Source: Alphaproteobacteria bacterium (GTDB taxonomy: Bacteria > Pseudomonadota > Alphaproteobacteria > Sphingomonadales > JAKSBY01). From it: a stretch of 64,000 bases of DNA. The notes under the pieces were generated by a model. That model was not told the DNA's origin and ran no database searches. It was given only the letters and a program-made list of their open reading frames with translations. The translations under genes and the position numbers were made by a program. Shown one piece after another: positions 29,243 through 39,726 of the stretch (within the stretch, counting starts at the first letter, position 1; each line of letters begins with the position of its first letter). The DNA lies in NCBI GenBank assembly GCA_021774625.1, contig JAJFIV010000027.1, positions 336,566 through 400,565 of the forward strand, read 5' to 3'.

Positions 29243-30544
29243 ATGAAGATCAGAAAATCATTGTTAACGGGTGCAGCGCTTTGCGGAATTATTTTTGGTT
29301 CCTCGGCGGCCCATGCTGTTAAAATAAATTTCGATTTTGATTTTGACGGCGTCGATCCCCTGCTTGCCGCTAATGCACAGGCCGGTTTTGAAGCGGCGGC
29401 GGCGCAATGGGAAAATCTGTTAAAAGATAAAATCACTGTCAATATTTCAGCCGGATTTGCCGATTTAGGTAGCCCGAATGTGATTGCGCAGGCCGGCAGC
29501 AACGCGGTTTCCATTTCATATGCCGCGATCAGAAACGCCCTGCAGATAGATGCGAAAGGCGATAATGACGCGGTCGCCGTGGCAAATTTGTTCCCGGGCG
29601 ACGCTTTGCCTTTCTTCACGAACACACTTGGAACGCTGGATGGCGGACCAGACATCAATGATGACACGAACCCGGCAGATAATTTGTTCGTCGGGGATAA
29701 TCTTTTCATGGCAATCAACACGGCAAACGCCAAGGCCCTTGGCTTTAACGTTGGCGATGTTGAGGATGCAGCAATTACTTTTAATACCATCTTTCCCTTC
29801 GATTTTGACCGGACGGACGGCATTGAGGGGGGACAAATCGATTTTGTCGGCGTGGCCATGCATGAAATCGGTCATGCCCTGGGGTTTGTCAGCGGCGTTG
29901 ATACGGCCGATTTCTTTTCCGGAGTTGGTCCGGGAGCAGAGGGTCTGCGGGACATCATTGAGGCGGCCGGACTGGATCGCGATGCCTTTGCCGACTTAAG
30001 CTGGCTGGATGTCGCAGCCTTGGCGTTTGGCATCCCGGATAGTGCCGGTCTCGCCATATATTCCCCGCTGGATCTTTTTCGTTATTCCGATCTTTCCTTC
30101 GATGAAAACGGAAATTTTCTCGGGTTTGATTTCACGACCGGTCTCGGTCGGGAGGGGCCTTTGGTAAATGCGGATCTGTTCAACCTTCCGGATAATTCAA
30201 ATCCCTTTTTCTCGATTGATGGCGGATTAACCAATATTGCGCCTTTCTCAACCGGTTCTTTCAATGGAATCCCGTTTGAGTTGTTATTTGGGGGCAATAC
30301 CGACCCAACCGTTTTATCCAACTTCCAGGCCAGTCATTTTCTGGAAACCTTCGGCGCCCAGAATCCGGCGATCGGCATTATGGAGGCGGCCTTTGGCCGG
30401 GGTGAGTTTGGATTAATCTCGGCAGCTGATATTCTCGCCTTTGACGCGATTGGCTATGATCTTATCCCTGAGCCCGCTGCGATTGCTCTTTTTGGATTTG
30501 GTCTGCTCGGGTTTGGCGCCCTGCGCCGGCGCAGACGCGCTTAA
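29243..30544 (+). CDS. NF038122-like family metalloprotease with PEP-CTERM sorting signal
   Basis: Signal peptide; zinc motif HEIGHALGFVSG; C-terminal IPEPAAIALFGFGLLGFGALRRRRRA. Confidence 0.9.
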   Translation: MKIRKSLLTGAALCGIIFGSSAAHAVKINFDFDFDGVDPLLAANAQAGFEAAAAQWENLLKDKITVNISAGFADLGSPNVIAQAGSNAVSISYAAIRNALQIDAKGDNDAVAVANLFPGDALPFFTNTLGTLDGGPDINDDTNPADNLFVGDNLFMAINTANAKALGFNVGDVEDAAITFNTIFPFDFDRTDGIEGGQIDFVGVAMHEIGHALGFVSGVDTADFFSGVGPGAEGLRDIIEAAGLDRDAFADLSWLDVAALAFGIPDSAGLAIYSPLDLFRYSDLSFDENGNFLGFDFTTGLGREGPLVNADLFNLPDNSNPFFSIDGGLTNIAPFSTGSFNGIPFELLFGGNTDPTVLSNFQASHFLETFGAQNPAIGIMEAAFGRGEFGLISAADILAFDAIGYDLIPEPAAIALFGFGLLGFGALRRRRRA

Positions 30545-30571
30545 GCGCTGAAACAATAAAACATTCATTGA

Positions 30572-30597
30572 ACGGCGGCCTCAGGGCCGCCGTTTTT
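30572..30597 (+). terminator. Rho-independent terminator
   Basis: acggcggcc-tca-gggccgccgt hairpin followed by a T-run (ttttt), 28 bp after the metalloprotease stop. Confidence 0.9.
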
Positions 30598-30606
30598 CTC
30601 TGAATT

Positions 30607-30789
30607 TTAAAAATCACTGACAATGCCTTTGCGCTCCCAGTCGCCATAACGGGTCGGCTCGGGACCTTTGGGACCGCCAGTCTCCGCCGGCTTTTCCTTC
30701 TCTGCATTATGCCCTGATTCAGCTGAAGGCGGGCTTTCATCAGGAAAGGCCGGTTTTTTCGATCCTTTTTTCTGATTGGTCTTGCTCAT
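30607..30789 (-). CDS. DUF1674 protein (SDHAF4-like succinate dehydrogenase assembly factor)
   Basis: C-terminal GGPKGPEPTRYGDWERKGIVSDF is the DUF1674/SDHAF4 signature. Confidence 0.92.
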   Translation of the reverse strand: MSKTNQKKGSKKPAFPDESPPSAESGHNAEKEKPAETGGPKGPEPTRYGDWERKGIVSDF

Positions 30790-33230
30790 TGCAGAGACTC
30801 CAGTTTTTTACGCGCAGCGGCAAACCGTTCTTCCAGGGCCGTGATATCCCGGCCTTCATAAGTCTCATGCGCCCGGCGCTCGGCGTCAGCGAGCGCCGCC
30901 AGAAGATCCGTGGCCGCTGCGGTTTGGGCTTTCGGATCTGTGCTGCCGGGGGTGCCGATCCAAAGGGGCGCTGTGTGCGCGAAAGGATAGCTGTCCATGG
31001 ACGGCCATTGCGTTTCGCCGCCCAGGGCGCGGGCGGCGATCCAGCCGCCGGTCGGCAATTGAATATTTCCCGAGAAGGCCCTGTTCCCCGCTTTTTCCAG
31101 ACCGTTTTCGGACCAGACAACCTGTCCGTTTACCAGAATCTCGACCCGGTCAACCGGCACGGCCGAATAAAGGTCAAGGGCGAAGGTGGCGTTACCGGGG
31201 GAAACGGTACCGCCGGGGCGTTTTTCATTTGTTTCAAACATCAGAATGGGGCCATTGGTGACGAAATTCCTGGCCGCACGTAAATTTGCCAGATACCGCT
31301 CCCAATTCAGCCCGCGCCCGCCCTGATCGACAAAAGCAAGCGCGGAGCCAATCGCCGGCGAGCGGTAAAAATCGGCAAACGCGTCGGTTCCTGCCATCGG
31401 AACCACCGGCATGCCGATATTCAGAAGACGGTACCAGATTTCAGCGGTCCCAACCTCATCACTCCAGACGCAGACGATCTCAAGCCCGTCCATATCGCCA
31501 AGCACGCCATCCGCGATCAGCTCGATCGGAATCTCGCCAGGGTTTTCTTCGGCAAACGGGGCGTCACTCAAGGTCGGATGAACGTAAGTCGCAAAACCAT
31601 CCTGCTTTTTCGTGAAGATTTGCACAGCCTTGTTGCTGCGGACCGGCGCCCCGTAATCCGGATAACCGGACCCCCAGAACCACGGCCAATATAGAGTATC
31701 CGCCCCTATCAAACCGGTATGGCCGTGGAAATGCGGCCGTACCTCCTGGCCGAATTTAAGAATGCGCGTCCGCGTGCTTTTTTCATACTGCGCGGATACG
31801 CGGTCCTGCAGCCGCTCGTGCAGGTTGGCGATCAGCGGCGTACCGACATCGACATTTTCCGCCGCCAGGATGGGTAAAAGATCATCCGGTACTAAGTCGT
31901 ATGGGCCGTCATAGTTAAGGTGAAAATGATGGTCGCCGGAAGCAAAGCCATTCTCTTTTGCCTTCCACACTTCTGTCAGGCGCAGCCCGGCATGGACCGT
32001 CCCGCCCTCACCAACCTTGAATGTTTTGGTAACGACGGGCGTCGTCAGCCCATGAACCGCGGTGACATGATATGTGCCTGCCGGCAGCGTAAGGTCGATC
32101 CGGCCCGGCGAATAAAAATATGTCATCCCGTTTTGAGAGTCAAAATGCGTTGGGCCTATGGGTGAGGCAACCGGGTGCCCCTGGTCGTCCCGCACAAAAA
32201 GACGGGCTGCAGCCCTGTCCCGGCCGCCCTCTAGCGATGTTTCAATCGACAGCGTGCCGGTGGCGGCCCCCCAGTCCCGCGATGCGATTTCAATGTCATC
32301 CACCTGTCCGCCACCGGCGTTCACAGTTCTTAACGTAAAATTCCGGCCATTAACCGTTTCGGAAAAATAGATTTTCCCGCCGTCGGCGCTCCAGGCCGGC
32401 ATCAGAGGCAGACCGCTCCCTTTTGTTACTTCAAAGGCCGGAACCGGGTCATCGAAACCGGCAACCAGGAGCCGCCAGTTTTGCTCTTCCGGCCATGTGT
32501 AAACAATTGAGCGGCCAGACGGGTGCAGTGCGATATCCGCTTGCCCGGTGATTGAAGCGCGGGCAAGCACCTTCTCCTCACCTGTCTCCAGATCGCGGAC
32601 ACGGATTTCATTATGGGCCATCGCCGTCGCCGTCCGATAAATAAGCAAGTCCGTTTCGGTAACGACCGGGCTTCGCGCCATCGTACCGCCATCAACCACC
32701 AGTTCTGGTTCGCCACCGGTCAGATTCACGCGCCAGATATCGAAATTGCCGTTGATGGCGGATGCGTAATAGAGCGAGCGGCTATCCGGCGCGAAAAAAG
32801 GGTCCAGATCAATGGCGGGGGTATCAATGACGACCGTTTCCGTACCCGTACCAAGGTCCAGCAGGACAATTCCCGTATCCCGGCCATTGTCGCGAACAAA
32901 GGCGAGCCGCTCTCCATCCGGCGACCAGGCGGGGCGCGAATCAACCCCGGCTGAGGATGTTACCCGCCTCGCCGCAAGCGTTTCCAGATTAAGGACCCAA
33001 ATCCAGCCGCGGTCCGCATAGGCCATCTCGCGGCCATTTGGCGCTGGCGCCGGGTCCGTCGGACCAAAGGCCAGAATTGGCAGTTCGTATCCTTCCAGGT
33101 AAACCCCATGGCCATAACCCTCAACCTGGGCATAGCGATGACGCCATTCCGCTTCCGCAGGTCCGGCCATAACAGAGAAAAGCGCGCAACAGACAACGGC
33201 TTTGGCCGCTCCCGGTATCAGATTTTTCAT
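30786..33230 (-). CDS. TolB-like beta-propeller plus CehA/McbA-like metallohydrolase
   Basis: Signal peptide; WD40-like PD repeats (SRPAWSPDGERLAFVRD, LDPFFAPDSRSLYYAS); PHP-like GDHHFHLNYDG ... HERL ... PHFHGHTG ... YVHPTL. Confidence 0.85.
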   Translation of the reverse strand: MKNLIPGAAKAVVCCALFSVMAGPAEAEWRHRYAQVEGYGHGVYLEGYELPILAFGPTDPAPAPNGREMAYADRGWIWVLNLETLAARRVTSSAGVDSRPAWSPDGERLAFVRDNGRDTGIVLLDLGTGTETVVIDTPAIDLDPFFAPDSRSLYYASAINGNFDIWRVNLTGGEPELVVDGGTMARSPVVTETDLLIYRTATAMAHNEIRVRDLETGEEKVLARASITGQADIALHPSGRSIVYTWPEEQNWRLLVAGFDDPVPAFEVTKGSGLPLMPAWSADGGKIYFSETVNGRNFTLRTVNAGGGQVDDIEIASRDWGAATGTLSIETSLEGGRDRAAARLFVRDDQGHPVASPIGPTHFDSQNGMTYFYSPGRIDLTLPAGTYHVTAVHGLTTPVVTKTFKVGEGGTVHAGLRLTEVWKAKENGFASGDHHFHLNYDGPYDLVPDDLLPILAAENVDVGTPLIANLHERLQDRVSAQYEKSTRTRILKFGQEVRPHFHGHTGLIGADTLYWPWFWGSGYPDYGAPVRSNKAVQIFTKKQDGFATYVHPTLSDAPFAEENPGEIPIELIADGVLGDMDGLEIVCVWSDEVGTAEIWYRLLNIGMPVVPMAGTDAFADFYRSPAIGSALAFVDQGGRGLNWERYLANLRAARNFVTNGPILMFETNEKRPGGTVSPGNATFALDLYSAVPVDRVEILVNGQVVWSENGLEKAGNRAFSGNIQLPTGGWIAARALGGETQWPSMDSYPFAHTAPLWIGTPGSTDPKAQTAAATDLLAALADAERRAHETYEGRDITALEERFAAARKKLESLQ

Positions 33231-33313
33231 ATGCCGTTCCTTTGTGTCGCTTGAATGGACAGGTTACCATTCACATATTTACAAGGAAACAGGTTGTGGA
33301 GTGAACAGATAAG

Positions 33314-34201
33314 ATGAATTTTTTCCGCACTGCGCTGTTGCTGGCGGCCATGACCGGTCTGTTTTTGGCGGTCGGGTATCTGATCGGCGGGCTGGGCGGG
33401 ATGCTGGTCGCGTTTATTTTCGCCGCCGGCATGAATGCATTCGCCTACTGGAATTCGGATAAAATTGTGCTGCGGATACAAAATGCGCAGGAAGTGGACC
33501 GCAGTGCGGTGCCGGAACTGTTTTCCATTGTCGAGGATTTGAGCCGCCGGGCCGGCCTTCCCATGCCGCGCGTCTATCTGATTAATGAAGATCAGCCCAA
33601 TGCCTTCGCCACCGGGCGTAACCCGGAAAATGCCGCCGTTGCCGCCACCACCGGCCTGTTGCGCATTTTGAACCGGGATGAGATTGCGGGTGTGATGGCG
33701 CACGAACTGGCCCATGTGAAAAACCGCGACACACTGACTATGACCATTACCGCGACCATCGCAGGCGCCATTTCCATGCTGGCGAATTTTGCGCTGTTTT
33801 TCGGCGGCAACCGCAACAATCCGCTGGGTCTGATCGGCGCCATCGCGCTGGTTATTCTGGCGCCCGTTGCCGCCATGCTGGTACAGATGGCGATCAGCCG
33901 CACCCGGGAATATTCCGCCGATAAAATGGGCGCGGAAATTTCCGGCAAGCCGCTGGGGCTGGCGAGTGCGCTGGCCAAATTGCAGGCGGGCGCGGCCCGT
34001 ATCGACAATGAACGGGCGGAGGCCAATCCGGCCACGGCGCATCTTTTTATCGTCAATCCGCTGCATGCCCGCAATATCGGTAAACTGTTCTCCACCCATC
34101 CCGATACGGACAGCCGGATCGCCCGGCTGGAGGAAATGGCGGGACGCGGGCTTTATACCGATCAAAAGCGGTATGAGCCCCGCCGCGGACCCTGGGGATA
34201 G
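33314..34201 (+). CDS. htpX: Zinc metalloprotease HtpX
   Basis: [16 protein letters not shown] HExx[16 protein letters not shown]; two N-terminal TM helices. Confidence 0.96.
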   Translation: MNFFRTALLLAAMTGLFLAVGYLIGGLGGMLVAFIFAAGMNAFAYWNSDKIVLRIQNAQEVDRSAVPELFSIVEDLSRRAGLPMPRVYLINEDQPNAFATGRNPENAAVAATTGLLRILNRDEIAGVMAHELAHVKNRDTLTMTITATIAGAISMLANFALFFGGNRNNPLGLIGAIALVILAPVAAMLVQMAISRTREYSADKMGAEISGKPLGLASALAKLQAGAARIDNERAEANPATAHLFIVNPLHARNIGKLFSTHPDTDSRIARLEEMAGRGLYTDQKRYEPRRGPWG

Positions 34202-34240
34202 GACGGATTTTCGATTAAAGCTGGCGCCCAGGCGGCAAAT

Positions 34241-35572
34241 ATGATCAAGTCCCGCGCCATGACATCACCGGATCCTCATTTTTCCCGCAAGCTGGCGGCC
34301 GAGGCCATAGCCAGACTTTTGCGCAAACAGACCCCGCTTGACGCCAGCCTTGCCGCAGCCGCAAAGCCGGGCGTGGCCTGGCAGGAAATTGCCTTTGCCC
34401 GCCGGCTCGCCGAAACCGCGCTCCGACGTCTCGGCTCCATCGATTGGGTGATAGACCACTGCCTAAAACACAAGCTGCCGCCCAAGACGGAGGCCGTCAG
34501 GGATTTTTTGCGGATCGGTCTGGCGCAGATTTTTTTCATGGAAACGGCCGACCATGCCGCGGTGCACACAACCGTCGAACTTATCGCCAATTCCAGGCGG
34601 CGGGAAGCGCAGGGTCTGAAAAATCTTGCCAACGCCCTTCTCAGGCGCTGTGTGCGCGAACGGGAAGCCTTTTTAAACCAGGTGAACAAACAGGCAAATC
34701 TGGATACGCCGCCCTGGCTTTGGCAGCGCTGGACCGCGGCTTATGGCGAAACGGCGGCGGGCCGGATTGCCGCCGCCCATCGGCTTGAGCCGCCCCTTGA
34801 TCTTGTTTTTCACACGAAAGCCGGTCGCGATAATTTTGTAAAGCAAGCGGGGGGCAGCCCTCTGCCGACCGGGGCGCTTCGCCTCGACCGGCAGGGGAAA
34901 GTCAGCACGCTGCCGGGATTTTCCGAAGGCCGGTTCTGGGTGCAGGATATGGCGGCGGGCCTCGCCGTCCCGCTGTTCGGCTCCGTGGCGGATAAAAAGG
35001 TGGCTGATCTTTGTGCGGCCCCCGGTGGCAAGACGTTGCAACTGGCCGCCGGCGGCGGTCATGTCACAGCGGTTGATATTTCCACGGCCAAATGCGCCTT
35101 GCTGCGGGAAAATCTGCAGCGAACCGGGCTTTCCGCCGATATCGTGACGTCAAATATCATGAAATGGCGGCCCCGGGAATTGTTTGATTGTGTGCTGTTG
35201 GACGCCCCCTGTTCCGCCACCGGCACCATCCGCCGCCACCCCGACCTGCCTTATCTCAAACGGCCGTCGGATATCGAAAAGCTGAGGGACATTCAGGCCG
35301 GTATGCTAACGCGCGCTTTCTCCTTTCTTCAGCCGGGCGGCACGCTGATTTATTGCGTCTGCTCCCTGGAACCGGAAGAGGGCGAGCAGCAGGTCGCGGC
35401 TTTTTTAGATGGCGGACCTGGCGCAAAAAGACAGCCGGTCGAGGCCAGTGAGGCTGGCGGGCTGAAAGAAGCCATAACCGCCGATGGCGATGTCCGGACC
35501 TTGCCCTGCCATCTGGAAGAAGCCGGTGGAATGGACGGATTTTTTATCAGCCGTTTGATGAAAGCCGGATAG
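34241..35572 (+). CDS. rsmB: RsmB-family 16S rRNA (cytosine-C5) methyltransferase
   Basis: NusB-like N-terminus; DLCAAPGGKTLQLA; LLDAPCSATGTIRRHPD; GGTLIYCVCSLEPEEGE. Confidence 0.93.
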   Translation: MIKSRAMTSPDPHFSRKLAAEAIARLLRKQTPLDASLAAAAKPGVAWQEIAFARRLAETALRRLGSIDWVIDHCLKHKLPPKTEAVRDFLRIGLAQIFFMETADHAAVHTTVELIANSRRREAQGLKNLANALLRRCVREREAFLNQVNKQANLDTPPWLWQRWTAAYGETAAGRIAAAHRLEPPLDLVFHTKAGRDNFVKQAGGSPLPTGALRLDRQGKVSTLPGFSEGRFWVQDMAAGLAVPLFGSVADKKVADLCAAPGGKTLQLAAGGGHVTAVDISTAKCALLRENLQRTGLSADIVTSNIMKWRPRELFDCVLLDAPCSATGTIRRHPDLPYLKRPSDIEKLRDIQAGMLTRAFSFLQPGGTLIYCVCSLEPEEGEQQVAAFLDGGPGAKRQPVEASEAGGLKEAITADGDVRTLPCHLEEAGGMDGFFISRLMKAG

Positions 35573-35623
35573 AACACGTTCAGCGCTGTTGCAGGGGCTT
35601 TTGCAAACTGCTAATCAGCAATC

Positions 35624-36280
35624 ATGCAAAAACCAACCCGTATTTCGCCGTCCATTCTGTCTGCCGACTTTGCCCGGCTTGGTGAAGAGGTCCGCGCCAT
35701 TGATGAAGCGGGGGCCGATTATATCCATATTGATGTGATGGATGGCCACTTTGTGCCCAACCTGACCATCGGCCCCGATGTCGTGACGGCGCTCCGCCCC
35801 TATTCCGAAAAGCCGTTCGATGTGCATCTGATGATTTCGCCGGTTGATCCCTTTCTTGAAGCCTTCGCCGCGGCCGGCGCTGATATCATCACGATCCATC
35901 CGGAAGCAGGCCCCCATCTTCACCGCACCCTGCAGACGATCCGGCAGCTTGGAAAAAAAGCCGGGGTCGCGCTTAATCCGGCAACCCCTGTCGAAGCCGT
36001 TGATTATATCATGGATGATATTGATCTTATTCTGGTCATGACGGTCAATCCGGGTTTTGGCGGTCAGTCCTTTATTGAAAGCCAGCTCGGTAAAATCGCG
36101 GCCTTGCGGAAAAAGATCGATATTTCGGGCCGTGATATCGACCTTGAAGTGGATGGCGGCATTGTGCCGGCAACGGCAAAAAAGGCGATTGCGGCCGGGG
36201 CCGATGTGCTGGTTGCCGGAACCGCCAGTTTTAAAGACGGGCCGGACAATTATGCGGCAAATATCGCAAATTTAAGGTGA
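35624..36280 (+). CDS. rpe: Ribulose-phosphate 3-epimerase
   Basis: [58 protein letters not shown]. Confidence 0.97.
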   Translation: MQKPTRISPSILSADFARLGEEVRAIDEAGADYIHIDVMDGHFVPNLTIGPDVVTALRPYSEKPFDVHLMISPVDPFLEAFAAAGADIITIHPEAGPHLHRTLQTIRQLGKKAGVALNPATPVEAVDYIMDDIDLILVMTVNPGFGGQSFIESQLGKIAALRKKIDISGRDIDLEVDGGIVPATAKKAIAAGADVLVAGTASFKDGPDNYAANIANLR

Positions 36281-36333
36281 CATCGATTGCAGAAAACAAT
36301 AGCAGCCCGCTTTGATATGAACGGTCTTCTTCC

Positions 36334-38055
36334 ATGACTGATCGGCTGGAACGCCCCAAAAATGATGCTTTGATTGCCGTTGCCGCCCGGCGAACGCTTT
36401 ATTTCCTGAGATCACTTGGCTACCGGATGCCGCTTTACCGCCTGCGCCTGAAAGGCAGACACCCCTTGAAGCTATTGGCGAGCCCGGCCGATCTCTGGCC
36501 GGGGAACGCCGAAAAAGGGGCCGCGCTTCTTGCCGGCACGTTCACCCATGCCGGTAAAAGCCATACACTGGATAAAGGCGACATCTGGCTGAAGGCTGAG
36601 CGGGAACAAGAGGCCTATGCCCGCTGGCTGCAAAGTTTTTGCTGGCTCCGCCATCTCGCGGCGGCTCCTGACGGGAAAGCAGCGCAGCGTCAGGCGGAAC
36701 ATCTCGTCAAAAAATGGCTGGAGCATTATCATGAATGGCATCCGCTTGCCTGGCGACCGGAAATCATCGGGGAGCGGCTCGGCATCTGGCTGTTTTATGC
36801 GCCCCTGATCCTGTCTTCGCCGGACATGGTCTATCGCAGCGCGGTCCTGAACGCCATGGCGCGCCAGGCCCGGCATCTGACCCGGACGGTTATGGACATA
36901 CCGGATGGGCCGGCGCGGATCGCCTCACTGGTTGGCCTCGCACTTACCGGCCTCCTGCTGCCCAATGCCGAGGGGCGGTTGTCAAAAGCGCTGAAAAGGC
37001 TCGAAAAAGCCCTGACATCCTACATTCTGCCGGATGGCGGGCCGGCCAGCCGCAACCCGGCGCACGGGCTTGCCGTTCTGAAAAACCTGCTGATGCTGCG
37101 CCGCGCCTTTGAAGAGCGGAAAAGCGAAGAGCCGCCCTGGCTGCAGACTTTTATGGACAGGATCGTTCCCTTTCTCAAAGCTTTGACCCATCCCGATGGC
37201 GGTTTCGCGGCTTTTAACGGAGCCTTTCCGGACGACGCAAAAATGCTGGCCGCGGCCATCGCAAAGTCCGGGGCGACCGGCCGCGCCATCGAAAATGCGT
37301 CCTATTGCGGTTACCGGCGGTTTGAACGGAACGGGGCGGTGCTGATCCTTGATGCCGGGCCGCCGCCGAAAAAGGAATTAAGCGAGGGAGCTCACGCCAG
37401 CGCCCTGTCCTTTGAATTCAGCAAAGACGGCCAGCGCATGATCGTCAATGTGGGCGGTTCCGATCCCGATGCCGCGCCCGGCCGGAACGACCTGTCCTTC
37501 CTTAATCGCACTTCGGCGGCCCATTCAACGCTGATCCTGGCCAGCACAAACAGCGCCGAGGTGCTGGCCGATGGCACTCTGGGCCATGGTCCCACGGTCA
37601 CAATCTGCGAACGAAATGAAAATGACGGCGGGGCATGGATTGAGGCAGAACATGACGGATATGCGGGTAAATTCGGTCTGCGCCATCAGCGGCGGCTGTT
37701 CCTGTCGTCTGACGGCTGTGACTTCCGCGGTGAAGACCGCCTGATCCCCGGCGGCAAAAAACCCTTCTCGCTTTTCGGGCGGCAAAAAACCCGGGCCGTG
37801 CATATCCGGTTTCACATTCACCCGGATGTCGCCTGTTCCGCGACTCAGGACGGCAGCGGCATCATCCTGAAACTTGCCAGCAAACAGGGCTGGCTGTTCC
37901 GCGCCAAAGGCGGTGAGATCGGGCTTGAAGACAGCCTTTATCTCAGCGCGGCGGGGCAGGTGCGGAAAAGCAGCCAGATCATCATCGCCGCCGCGGTGCA
38001 GCACGAGGAAACACTCATCAACTGGTCGTTCCGCCATATGGAAAGAAAAAGTTAA
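36334..38055 (+). CDS. Heparinase II/III family protein
   Basis: N-terminal alpha-toroid region (WHPLAWRPEIIGERLGIWLFYAPLI) and C-terminal beta region (MIVNVGGSDPDAAPGRNDLSFLNRTSAAHSTLILA). Confidence 0.88.
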   Translation: MTDRLERPKNDALIAVAARRTLYFLRSLGYRMPLYRLRLKGRHPLKLLASPADLWPGNAEKGAALLAGTFTHAGKSHTLDKGDIWLKAEREQEAYARWLQSFCWLRHLAAAPDGKAAQRQAEHLVKKWLEHYHEWHPLAWRPEIIGERLGIWLFYAPLILSSPDMVYRSAVLNAMARQARHLTRTVMDIPDGPARIASLVGLALTGLLLPNAEGRLSKALKRLEKALTSYILPDGGPASRNPAHGLAVLKNLLMLRRAFEERKSEEPPWLQTFMDRIVPFLKALTHPDGGFAAFNGAFPDDAKMLAAAIAKSGATGRAIENASYCGYRRFERNGAVLILDAGPPPKKELSEGAHASALSFEFSKDGQRMIVNVGGSDPDAAPGRNDLSFLNRTSAAHSTLILASTNSAEVLADGTLGHGPTVTICERNENDGGAWIEAEHDGYAGKFGLRHQRRLFLSSDGCDFRGEDRLIPGGKKPFSLFGRQKTRAVHIRFHIHPDVACSATQDGSGIILKLASKQGWLFRAKGGEIGLEDSLYLSAAGQVRKSSQIIIAAAVQHEETLINWSFRHMERKS

Positions 38056-38127
38056 AGCGTCTTGCAGACACCGCAGGCTTCCGCTACCTAGTCGGCTTCT
38101 GAAATCGAAAATATCTGGCCTTTTTTT

Positions 38128-39717
38128 ATGAACGAACCCATTTCCATTTCCCGCGCTCTTTTATCCGTATCCGATAAAACCGGCCTGATTGAACTCGCGA
38201 CCCTTCTGGCTGGGTTTGGCGTCGAAATTTTATCCACTGGCGGCAGCGCCAAAGCCCTCAGGGAAGCCGGGATCACTGTCCGGGATGTGGCCGATTATAC
38301 CGGCTTTCCGGAAATGATGGATGGCCGGGTCAAAACCCTGCATCCCAAAATTCATGGCGGGCTTCTGGCGCGCAGGCACAATGCGGCCCATCAACAGGCG
38401 ATGACGGATTTCGGGATCGGCGCCATTGATCTTGTCGCCATCAATCTTTATCCCTTTGAGGAAACCGTTGAAACGGGCGCGGACTTCGCCACGACAATCG
38501 AGAATATCGATATCGGCGGTCCCGCCATGATCCGCTCGGCGGCTAAAAACCATGCCTTTGTCACGGTTTTAACGGACCCGGCAGATTATGAAAGCGTGAT
38601 GGCGGAACTCCGTGAAAACAAGGGCGCAACCCGCCATGACCTCCGGAAAGAACTTGCCGCCAAGGCCTATGCCCGAACCGGCGCGTATGACGCCGCCATC
38701 GCGGGCTGGTTTCAGCGGCAACTGGGCGATGATTATCCCGAACGGCTGGTATTGGCCGCAAAGCGCAAACAGAACCTGCGTTACGGCGAAAACCCCCATC
38801 AGTCGGCAGCGCTTTATACAAGACGCGGCAACAACCGGGCCGGGGTCGCGAGCGCCACGCAACTCCAGGGCAAAGAGCTTAGCTACAACAATCTCAACGA
38901 TACCGACGCCGCCTTTGAACTGGTGAGCGAGTTTGACAGGACCAAGCCGGGGGTCGCCATTATCAAGCATGCCAATCCCTGCGGAGCGGCTTATGGGTCC
39001 AGTTTAAAAGAGGCTTATCTGAAAGCGCTGGCCTGTGATCCGGTCAGCGCCTTTGGTGGCATCATTGCGCTCAATCAGCCGCTGGATGCGGCAACGGCAG
39101 AGGAAATCGCCAAAATCTTTACCGAGGTTATCATTGCCCCGGCCATAGAGGACGGGGCCCGGGAAATACTGGCCGCCAAAAAGAATCTGCGGCTTTTGAT
39201 AACGAACGGCCTCGCCGATCCCCGGGAAGCCGGCCATATCGTCAAATCCATCGCCGGCGGCTATCTGGTTCAGGATCGCGACAATGGACAGATTACGCGG
39301 GACGATTTGAAAATCGTCACCAAACGCAAACCGAACGAGCGGGAGCTGGAAGATTTGTTGTTCGCCTTCACGCTCTGCAAACACGTCAAATCCAATGCCA
39401 TCATTTATGTGAAGGACGGCGCAGCGGTTGGCATTGGCGCCGGCCAGATGAGCCGGGTGGATTCGGCCAAGATCGCCGCCGCCAAAGCGCAGGATGCGGC
39501 GGACGCCATTGGCGCCGCGCAACCCGAAACCCGGGGTTCCGTCGTTGCCTCGGACGCCTTTTTCCCTTTTGCGGACGGCCTTCTGGCCGCAGCCAAAGCC
39601 GGGGCGACCGCCGTTATTCAGCCAGGCGGCTCGATGCGCGACGATGAAGTCATTGCGGCCGCAGATGAGCAGGGTCTGGCCATGGCGCTGACCGGCATGC
39701 GCCATTTCCGGCATTAG
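38128..39717 (+). CDS. purH: Bifunctional AICAR transformylase/IMP cyclohydrolase
   Basis: [72 protein letters not shown]. Confidence 0.98.
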   Translation: MNEPISISRALLSVSDKTGLIELATLLAGFGVEILSTGGSAKALREAGITVRDVADYTGFPEMMDGRVKTLHPKIHGGLLARRHNAAHQQAMTDFGIGAIDLVAINLYPFEETVETGADFATTIENIDIGGPAMIRSAAKNHAFVTVLTDPADYESVMAELRENKGATRHDLRKELAAKAYARTGAYDAAIAGWFQRQLGDDYPERLVLAAKRKQNLRYGENPHQSAALYTRRGNNRAGVASATQLQGKELSYNNLNDTDAAFELVSEFDRTKPGVAIIKHANPCGAAYGSSLKEAYLKALACDPVSAFGGIIALNQPLDAATAEEIAKIFTEVIIAPAIEDGAREILAAKKNLRLLITNGLADPREAGHIVKSIAGGYLVQDRDNGQITRDDLKIVTKRKPNERELEDLLFAFTLCKHVKSNAIIYVKDGAAVGIGAGQMSRVDSAKIAAAKAQDAADAIGAAQPETRGSVVASDAFFPFADGLLAAAKAGATAVIQPGGSMRDDEVIAAADEQGLAMALTGMRHFRH

Positions 39718-39726
39718 AGTCTTTTC

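Noticed and set aside
33227-34165. 312-aa minus-strand ORF
   Set aside because: Antisense to htpX, whose zinc motifs are on the plus strand
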